A stretch of DNA of 64,000 nt, taken from Zygnema cylindricum (lineage: Eukaryota; Streptophyta; Zygnematophyceae; Zygnematales; Zygnemataceae). The position numbers and the translations under genes are program-made. A model generated the notes under the pieces. It did not search any database, was not told the DNA's origin, and saw only the letters and a list, made by a program, of their open reading frames with translations. Shown here one piece after another: positions 59,001 to 64,000 of this stretch. Where the stretch lies: assembly GCA_037447655.1 (NCBI GenBank), contig JBBHKE010003341.1, positions 1-64,000 of the forward strand, written 5' to 3'. The number at the start of each line of letters is the position of its first letter. Positions within the stretch are counted from its first letter, which is position 1.

Positions 59001-61544
59001 GTGGAGGAGGGCCGTACTAAAAATTAAATGCGGCCGTCGCGTGTGCCGCATGACCAACAAGCGTTGTGGAGACGTGAGGATATGCAAAAGACTTTAGATT
59101 TGGATTGGTGGATGGAAGTACGCGGTCCTCCAACTGTACGTTATTTAAACGATTTTTAGCCAATGCAAAACACGCGTCCGCCACGTGGTCACGCTCCTTG
59201 CAATATTTGGAGGAAGTAAGATATCTTGCAAGATTAGAAGATTTTTAGGGGGAAGAGGAAATAAGCGCCGACCCATCAAGAGAAACGACAAGCTTATTTA
59301 AATTTACACGATTTTCCCCATGCAAAAGACAGTTAGTAAGATCAGGCAACGTAACAGTAGAGACATTAGTGCTAACTATAATTGCGAAAGAGTCAAAAAA
59401 AAATGGCAAGCCGCCCAAAATATTAGTTATCAAATCCTCATGCGTGACATTGTTATAAATGCACTTAAGGCGGCTGGCTAGCGATTCAACTCGTTTAATA
59501 AAGTCAAGTATAGATTCCTTTGGATATTTTTGAACATTGTTGAATTGGCGGCATAGCGCCTATCGATGCAGCCACGTGTCAGTTTCGTAATCGCTGCATA
59601 GAGTTTGCCATGCTTCATGGGAAGTTGTCGCCGCCCTAATGTGATTCGCAATCTGTCCTTCCAAAGAAAAGACAAGACAAGAAAGAGCAACATAATCTTT
59701 TTCTTTCCACAAAGCGACAACTGTTTTGGCGGCAGCATAAGTGTAAACAGTGGCGGCAAGAAATACACAGTGGCGGAGTGGCTGGTGGAAGACCACAGTG
59801 GCGGTAGGATAGACAGGTATCGTCGGCAAGAAAGACAGGTATCGTCGGCAAGGACAGGTATCGCTGGCAGGAAAGACAGGTATCGTCATTGTGCCATTAA
59901 TGTGGCCTCAAATCTTCTCAAAAGAAAACAAATGTTTAACTTGAAACTTCAGTCATAGAAGTTGTCACCCTGAACTTTAGGAATGGAGTTTGAGATAGAC
60001 GAAAGGGTTGGCCTTTAACCTCTTGAATAAGTGGCCATGAAAGGCCAAAAGAGTTAACATGAAAAAATAGCAAAAGAGGCCAAAATAGAAGAGAAGGTCG
60101 AGATAGAAGAGACAAGAGAGAGTATCGACAAACAAAGAAAACAAGGGAGAGGTTTTTCGTTTGAGTGTCTTATCAATTGAATGATGTTTCACGAGACACA
60201 AGGGAGTCTTATAGTAAGACAAAGTAAATGTTAGCCAAAAAGGCTCTAAAAGGTACATCTAATATAAAGGTAACTTAGGAAGGTACAACTAGTTATGCTA
60301 AAAGAATCAAATACAAAAAGGAATTTTACAAAATCATCAACACTAATAAAGGTACTTAAAATCCATTAAGTCAAGTACAAAATGTTGAACCACAACGCTA
60401 AACCACAGTACTATAATAGCGTAGCGTGTAGGATTCAAAAGCAGTGTAGAAAACTAAAGAATGCTTTACATGTATTTCAACAGGAAGAAGGGTGAGAGTA
60501 GGGGTCAGGGTGGGGGTCGGAGTAGAGGTCGCTGTGCTTTGAAAATAACAATTTTGTACTCCTTAATTTTTTGGGACTTGTTGAACTGTAACGGAGGGAA
60601 GAAAAGAGGGTGGGGGGAACTTGTGACAAAATTCACACTGGAGAAGAACATTTCACTTCTCCGATTCTTGGTGTCTTTTGTTTTTTATGGCTCTACTGAA
60701 TATTTATTTTCTGGTTATTAAATTTATAATTTATACCCATCAACAATGTGGACAGAACGCTATTAATTTGTTGCAAAAACAATTGGGCCACATTGTACAA
60801 TTCAGCAGTTTAGGAGGGTTTTTTTGGAGATAATAACCAATGTTATATCCTACATTGTTTTTTCTTAACCTTTTTTAAAAGGTCGATGTTTTAGGGTGTT
60901 TGAGGTTTTCCATATGACAGATTATATAGTTTTTATTTTAAACAAGTGACATATTCAAAGAACCTCGATAAAATTTCAAAATCATTAGTGACAAACTTTC
61001 ATGTTTTTTCCAAATACAATATTCATCAATCAATCATAATGTCATATGTGAGCATTTCATGTGGAGATGCTATGCTTTTTATAACAAATATGTCAGTCAG
61101 ATTATGTGATATGAGAATTTTAGTGTATGCCTCTTTTCTATAAATTGTTGTACATGAATCAAAGTTTGTGCATTCAAACTATTATCGTTTTCCAAAAGTG
61201 TTATAACGTTTTATGGCTTACTAAGTTTCTTTCTTTTACATTGTTGGAGCATATTTACAGTTCTATTTCAAACAACTACTTCACCGGGCCAATTGTTAGA
61301 GTCAATCAACACCCAACGTGTGTTGAGTTATTAGCCAATTGCCTTTTTGGCTCAAACCTTCCATCTACGTGTAAACCCATAAAACAAAGAAGTAAAAGCA
61401 GTTGCGGAGCATTTTGCAATGCGACCCAACCAGGAGGGCCTTGTGGGGGAGGCGGTATTTGCTCCAAAGTCACCAACGTGACGTCACCCACATGCGCATG
61501 CAATGAAGGATACAGCAACAAAGCCAACAAGTTCACTTGCGAAT
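43915..61544 (+). CDS. LRR-EGF receptor-like gene, eight exons (C-terminus unresolved)
   Basis: Predicted secreted or cell-surface LRR protein. Exons: 43915-44011, 44138-44249, 50408-50479, 51021-51092, 53198-53269, 53514-53585, 54121-54192, 61261-61544. Every intron has GT...AG ends. Phases run 1, then 2 throughout, so 853 nt join without a stop (284 residues). Order: signal peptide, LRR N-cap with CGGGYFACDD, five 24-residue LRRs (four with IPSSIG), and a Cys-rich cap with an EGF-like module. One LRR per 72-nt phase-2 exon is known from plant ERECTA-type receptors. No kinase is visible. Either a further exon lies beyond, or the last exon reads on past 61544 to the stop at 61595-61597, giving a secreted receptor-like protein. 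ATG 43915 has a strong context (AGCCATGGCT). Confidence 0.75.
44138..44249 (+). CDS. LRR-EGF exon 2: LRR N-terminal cap
   Basis: Preceded by GTGCTGCAG; 112 nt; ends in phase 2 at GTGAGT. Encodes SALEAWKAAIVNKG and ICGGGYFACDDSRRVYF. The 'AL..WK' start, paired Cys and 'RVYF' end follow the plant LRR N-cap pattern, and the next exon continues directly into the first LRR (NIFNKQLEGNI). Confidence 0.75.
44425..44556. repeat. GGAAGGAG-type microsatellite in intron 2
   Basis: Imperfect repeats of ggagggaa and ggaagggg on the + strand. Open frames on both strands here (Gly/Lys/Arg-rich or Pro/Ser-rich) are composition artefacts. Confidence 0.92.
44557..45130. repeat. purine-rich intron tract
   Basis: About 570 bp strongly biased to G and A on the + strand (gggaag, gagaggg, aggaggg variants) without a fixed unit. 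Downstream of exon 2. Confidence 0.8.
45131..45889. other. intron 2, no gene; GTAC-rich degenerate repeats
   Basis: Between about 45430 and 45680, short words such as cgtaaaaatgtacag and ttacggaacatgtacg recur irregularly. No coding sequence recognised. Confidence 0.4.
45890..46320 (+). repeat. dispersed repeat R, copy 1
   Basis: About 430 bp shared with 47260-47557 plus 48500-48720. Blocks: accgtgaatc, taaagctaattt, cctaaaatagaattaat, gtgtcagt, cagatttgatt and cacatgttca. Copy 2 is interrupted by a solo LTR at the matching point. Nature unknown (no coding sequence). Confidence 0.6.
46622..46805. repeat. ~92-bp tandem pair in the right arm
   Basis: ggtaaaaagggactcgtacg (about 46622) and ggtaaaaagtgactcgtacg (about 46714) begin two copies that continue through acttatcaaataaaa, a ttgta(c/t)gag(c/t)gga block and a ttgt(a/t)(g/a)aagc(a/g)taca block. 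Only one copy is seen in the left arm. Confidence 0.7.
47260..48720 (+). repeat. dispersed repeat R, copy 2, split by solo LTR
   Basis: Matches copy 1 up to 47557 and again from 48500. Removing 47558-48499 and one AAAAG restores the copy 1 context (accaaaaagagcacactcag). Confidence 0.6.
47558..48499 (+). mobile_element. solo LTR of family C type in intron 2
   Basis: 942 bp from TGTTATTTTTGAAGC to AGAACAACA, flanked by AAAAG (47553-47557) and AAAGG (48500-48504). Its ends match the family C LTRs (TGTTGTTTTTGAAG...GAACAACA). The empty site is supplied by repeat R copy 1. Contains a 106-bp tandem pair (47926-48031, 48032-48137) starting agagtttgtccgt and nearly identical. Confidence 0.82.
48721..49465. 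other. intron 2, no feature recognised
   Basis: AT-rich intronic sequence without coding potential or repeats I can support. Confidence 0.5.
49576..49778. mobile_element. MITE-like element with ~27-bp inverted ends
   Basis: 203 bp from TACACCGCCCATTGTT to the complement of TACACCGCCCATCGTT; the inverted ends match over about 27 bp with two mismatches and continue GTGTTAA. The terminal TA could be a TA target duplication, as in Tc1/mariner-type MITEs. A third copy of the end (actaataaagattcgcggtg) lies outside at about 49470-49490, and GACGGGGCAC (49520) is mirrored by GTGCCCCGTC (49688), so two elements may be nested. Confidence 0.6.
49830..50407. other. end of intron 2, G-rich
   Basis: Contains several G/A-rich runs (gaggggagagtggggaagggg near 49985, gagggggggaagaatgg near 50144) before the exon 3 acceptor. 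No exon between 44250 and 50407 was recognised. Confidence 0.5.
50408..50479 (+). CDS. LRR-EGF exon 3: LRR 1
   Basis: 72 nt between TGCAG and GTGAGT. Encodes NIFNKQLEGNIVPEIGNL plus TKLKEL, a complete plant-type LRR. It differs from the other four repeats (EIGNLTKL rather than SSIGQLKSL), as expected for a first repeat. Confidence 0.85.
51021..51092 (+). CDS. LRR-EGF exon 4: LRR 2
   Basis: 72 nt between GTCGCAG and GTAAGA. Encodes YLYYNKFNGSIPSSIGQL plus KSLRYL. Confidence 0.88.
51265..51480. repeat. C-rich pyrimidine tract in intron 4
   Basis: Repeated ctaccctc/ccttctacc/ccctcc words on the + strand, immediately followed by G-rich sequence to 51590, so the intron holds both strands' versions of the tract. 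Confidence 0.8.
51633..51669 (+). repeat. (GGGA)n run with G-quadruplex potential
   Basis: Five or more GGG runs separated by single A, followed by gggtttggggg. Fits the classic four-run G-quadruplex pattern on the sense strand of the LRR gene intron. Confidence 0.8.
52190..52335 (+). pseudogene. relic of an LRR exon-intron unit
   Basis: Contains the pre-acceptor G-rich block (ggcacttggggggg), a damaged exon end (tggtcgatgtaaactgacat, ...acaatt) followed by GTAAGA, and the shared intron start (acactatggttatgttg). The IPSSIG part is deleted and no intact exon can be formed. Confidence 0.65.
53198..53269 (+). CDS. LRR-EGF exon 5: LRR 3
   Basis: 72 nt after TCATAG, ending at GTGAGA. Encodes FLYGNRLSGSIPSSIGRL plus TSLEIL. 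Confidence 0.88.
53514..53585 (+). CDS. LRR-EGF exon 6: LRR 4
   Basis: 72 nt after GTCACAG, ending at GTAAGA. Encodes SLPLNRLSGPIPSSIGQL plus KSLEYL. Confidence 0.88.
54121..54192 (+). CDS. LRR-EGF exon 7: LRR 5
   Basis: 72 nt after ATTTTAG, ending at GTAAGA. Encodes WLFSKQLSGGIPSSIGQI plus KSLTT. Followed by a 7.1-kb intron holding a copia element. Confidence 0.85.
54390..55050. other. AT-rich intron, no gene
   Basis: Dominated by aataat, ataaataaat and aaatata words; no coding sequence. Confidence 0.7.
55057..55509 (-). repeat. 3' LTR of intron 7 copia element
   Basis: 453 bp. Directly inside it (minus strand) is ATCCGGGGGGCG, a likely polypurine tract. Differs from the 5' LTR at many positions, so the insertion is old. 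Confidence 0.88.
55532..57022 (-). pseudogene. RT and RNase H of intron 7 copia element
   Basis: RT begins at 57022 (NTWTLCTLQTNRRVIGTKRV, DYYKTRLVAKGYLQTEGF, QQLDIKIAFLHGSLEKDIFM), changes frame near 56591, then NIIIYVDDLILEGPN with an intact YVDD and LDYCLGI. RNase H follows (SWSSPKQTTVAISSNKAEYM, then in another frame ...ADFLTRPLPRL to 55532). At least three frameshifts. Confidence 0.9.
57050..58840 (-). pseudogene. protease and integrase region of intron 7 copia element
   Basis: A protease-like IDYGASHHICCHF is near 58770-58810, with the canonical DSG read as DYG. Pre-integrase-like sequence follows (58661-58350). The integrase core contains IKTIQTNNGGEFVSN near 58010-58050, and more degraded integrase C-terminal sequence extends to about 57050. 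Stops are frequent. Confidence 0.75.
59245..59960 (-). pseudogene. gag of intron 7 copia element
   Basis: The frame ending at 59560 contains ALWKEKDYVALSCLVFSLEG and ANHIRAATTSHEAWQTL, typical of UBN2 gag. A second frame (59433-59245) continues with LTNCLLHGENRVNLNKLVVS. The N-terminal part is altered by a short tandem repeat (59813-59887). Confidence 0.8.
59813..59887. repeat. ~20-bp tandem repeat inside gag, 4 copies
   Basis: Unit acaggtatcgtcggcaag with 0-4 extra bases; variant acaggtatcgctggcagg in copy 3. On the gag strand it encodes repeated CRRYLSFLP-like residues. Confidence 0.85.
60024..60482 (-). repeat. 5' LTR of intron 7 copia element
   Basis: 459 bp. No tRNA-Met-type primer site is obvious just inside it (minus strand AGAGGTTAAAGGCC follows). 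Confidence 0.88.
60488..61260. other. remainder of intron 7
   Basis: Resumes with a G-rich block (gggtgagagtaggggtcagg). A short stretch (60631-60669) ending cacttctccgattctt then GGTGTC resembles the tail of an LRR exon and may be another relic. Otherwise AT-rich. Confidence 0.35.
61261..61544 (+). CDS. LRR-EGF exon 8: LRR C-cap and EGF-like module
   Basis: Follows ATTTACAG in the expected phase. Encodes SISNNYFTGPIVRVNQHP, a half LRR, then the Cys cap (CVELLANCLFGSNLPSTC), then an EGF-like pattern: C-GAF-C, GGPCGGGGIC, TCAC, and NEGY before a last Cys. A GTAGGT donor at 61545 would end it in phase 1. If unused, the frame stops at 61595-61597 after 17 more residues. Confidence 0.78.
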
Positions 61545-64000
61545 GTAGGTTCCCCTTTCACAAGACTCACACTAAAATGTCTTTTAAGAGGAAATAACAA
61601 CGAATTGCCGAATTTTTTATCTTCTATTCTCGTGCTTGCTTTACCAATAAGATATTTATAGTAGCATCTTCAAAATGAAAATAACGTCTAGTTAAGAAGA
61701 TTATAATGATATAAAGCGTGAAAGTGTAGGATTTGCCAACCAAAGTCAATAAGCTGAACTTTGACATTTGATAATAAATTCGATAAATTTTCCCATTATT
61801 AAGCACCAATGTACCAGCGATTTTTTTTTTGCATTTGGAAAAAAAGATGTGTATTTGTTGGAGTAATAACTTTGTTTGTATTCGGCATTAAATCGATATG
61901 TTATGAAATTTTCCACCAAATACAACCTTCCGACACTCCTATTTTAATATACCATTCTTCAAATGAAAATTACATGATTTGAAGAAGTTTATATGTTACA
62001 AATGTGTAGCAAGGGTCAAAAGATGATGTCGGTATTCATTGTTTAAAATTCTGTTTTATAGACAAAAAAAACTGTAATTCTACGTATATACAGCAAAAAT
62101 ACCCGTTCATTTTCCCTTGTTTAAAATCTCTCCACCTTCTCTGTACCTCTCTCTCCACTCCTCAATGGAAAACCCAATGACCTCCTCCCACATCCCTTTT
62201 CAACTTTGCCATCGCCAACTTCTTCCCACCCTCTCAACTTTTCATGGCCTCCCTCTCCACTTTTCTTTAGTGTGTTGCGCTCACTCTCAACCATCCTACC
62301 TCGGCCTATTGGTATATGTTAAAAAAAAAGTACTCTTCAGAACACTAAATTATTTACTACCTCCATACTCTTCACCCATTACATATATGCCTACCATCCT
62401 TTTAAGTAGATTTTATGAATGGCATTGTTCGTTTTCTGGCAAAGAACAGTGTGACTGACGATGGAGCTTCTTCTCTCTTTGTTTTGTAGTGCTGCCACAA
62501 CCGCCGCCACCTCGTCTCCCTCCTCTCTCTCGTCGTCTTTGATACCAACTTCTCGTGACCCCATTCCTCCCTCCCTACGGCCACCATCTGTTTGGAGCTT
62601 CAGGTGGAAGTTTGAGACGCAGAATGTTGGATACGATTTGAAAAAGAGAAAAGGTTTTGACCAACGCTTTTGAGAGTCCAGCAAGAAACTTTGCTGCCGT
62701 AGAGGATGACAAAGAAATTCGAATTGTCTTGTGGGTGGTGGGTGGTGGGTGGTTGTTTTGGCCTTTGGGTTTTTTTGTTTATTTTGATTTCCTTACGTTT
62801 TTGTTTGGGATGTCATCATCCCCTTACATGGGATATTTGAATTGGAGTGTTATACTTCTAGTGGTACTGTGTTTAATTTGGTTCTGTTTAAGGTGGGACC
62901 AGTTTGGAACATTTATTTACACATCAAAGGATAATGTATTTTAGTTTTCTAAATTATGTAGAGGACAGAATATGAGTGAACAAGTGAACGCCTTAACGTG
63001 TGAAAGGGGTGAGAAGAGGGCAACACCTACCAAAAACATGTAGGACTTGACATTGTAAAAGACTGAATAGTTGTCGGAATATCAGGAATAATGTGTTTTA
63101 TTTTTCAGCTCCTCTTTTTCAAAGGTTATTGATGGCTTCCTTATCTAGAATGAAATATCTCGCTAATGTATTCTTACCTGAACAATGGTGTATTGGTACC
63201 TATTGTTACTCAATTTTTTTATGACCAATGTGTGCCTTTTACAGATAACCAATAACATTTTTTGGAGAAGGACCATGTGCTATTGTTATAATACTAGCCA
63301 TGCTGAAATAAAAAGTCTTAAAATGTGAAAATAACAAAACTAGAAGAATAAAAACACCAAAATATGGAAAAAAACAGAAAACAATAGTGCAAAAGTGTCC
63401 CACAAAGTCTCTTATTTTATTTTAAAAAGGATCTTGCATAAAATGATTTTGTGAGAAATGAAACGACGAAATTGAATTTTCAACGGGAAACACTAAAAGC
63501 GGCAAGGGTGAATAAGGACGATAACAAAAAGTATTGTAAACAAAAACAACTTGAATCTACTTGACTTGGCAGATGGAAAATAGTGATTTTCGGCGTCAAC
63601 TTTGCTTGGCAGTGGTAGATGTTGTTGTCATATTGGTGTCAAGTGGGACACGATTATGGTAAGGTTTGCTTTGATCTCATTGGCCATGTTCCATTGGAAC
63701 TTTGCGGGGGTGCAAAAACTGAAATTATTCCATTTATTTGAAGCAAAAAAAAGTTGAATGGACTCAAGATTGACACTTTAAAATCAGCATGGAATAAGTA
63801 CACTTATGTGTTGCGTAGTCCAAATTACGGCTGAGTACTATACTTTCCGGGATACGAAAGGCGCGTCCCATAGTAATGGGCCATGACAATGCATACTATA
63901 CAGTATGATCTTTGTATTCGTCATAAAATATAACACAATACTACATTGTAAACCATATCTTTGTAAGGGGTCGTCCCCATGTTTTAAAGTATCGACTTTT
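61545..64000. other. downstream of last recognised LRR-EGF exon; no firm gene
   Basis: Either an intron or the 3' flank. Pyrimidine-rich sequence occurs at 62120-62250 and 62460-62580. An open frame (62657-62944) includes a hydrophobic stretch WSVILLVVLCLIWFCLR at about 62840-62895 that could be a membrane segment, but I could not define splice sites in the required phase. No kinase motif is visible before the window ends. Confidence 0.35.

Larger units (their letters stand above)
55057..60482 (-). mobile_element. copia element in intron 7 of the LRR gene
   Basis: 5.4-kb minus strand element with LTRs at 55057-55509 (3' LTR) and 60024-60482 (5' LTR). Both start TGTTGA on the minus strand and match over their length. 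The pentamer GGAAG lies at 55050-55054 and 60483-60487. On the left two extra bases separate it from the LTR, so a target duplication is likely but not exact. Internal order from the right is gag, protease, integrase, RT, RNase H. Frames are broken, so it is inactive. Confidence 0.9.

Noticed and set aside
1-64000. tRNA, rRNA and CRISPR features
   Set aside because: No cloverleaf-like gene, rRNA signature or spacer-repeat array was seen; tRNA-like matches are retrotransposon primer sites and the regular repeats are tandem minisatellites.

Overview
The window is eukaryotic nuclear DNA from a plant or close streptophyte relative. The evidence is Ty1/copia retrotransposons with chromovirus-free plant-type gag-pol order, a plant-style ER Hsp70 (BiP) gene remnant with introns, and a leucine-rich-repeat (LRR) gene of plant 'IPSSIG' type whose repeats are encoded one per 72-nt exon. 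I cannot name the species. Introns are long, rich in purine or pyrimidine tracts, and full of transposons. Nothing bacterial is visible: no operons, Shine-Dalgarno sites, CRISPR arrays, rRNA or tRNA genes.

Layout. 1-4.3 kb: decayed + strand copia pol, an LTR/leader and a gag start. 4.4-5.4 kb: a minus strand BiP-like pseudogene with an intact signal-peptide exon and splice sites. 5.4-12.2 kb: mostly non-coding, with one transposon arm, a solo LTR with perfect 5-bp target duplication (10.3-11.2 kb) and a CT-rich tract. 12.25-16.7 kb: a minus strand copia element (G) followed by a second copy of its own LTR and gag start, 598 bp of which look identical. 17.9-19.0 kb: a foldback element with ~400-bp arms. 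19.1-27.9 kb: minus strand copia element B with a solo LTR nested in its 5' LTR. 27.9-37.5 kb: nested + strand copia remnants, including one nearly complete element (E, 29874-36357, target duplication GACAT). 37.5-41.7 kb: anonymous DNA with degenerate repeats.

41.76-47.2 kb: a long inverted-repeat, Mutator-like structure. Between its arms lie the first two exons of the LRR gene. 43.9-61.5 kb: that LRR gene on the + strand: signal peptide exon, LRR N-cap exon, five 72-nt LRR exons, and a C-cap plus EGF-like exon. All eight exons have good splice sites and their phases join in frame (853 nt, 284 codons). Its introns carry a transposon arm, a solo LTR, a MITE, G-rich tracts and a 5.4-kb minus strand copia element (55057-60482). 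61.5-64 kb: no firm gene.

The most interesting result is the LRR-EGF gene. Its 5' exons sit between opposed transposon arms (promoter donation, exon shuffling, or two independent insertions), and its LRR exons arose by tandem duplication of whole exon-intron units. The second is the late, sequence-identical duplication of an already dead retrotransposon segment. All coordinates, alignments and splice calls were made by eye; no search was run.
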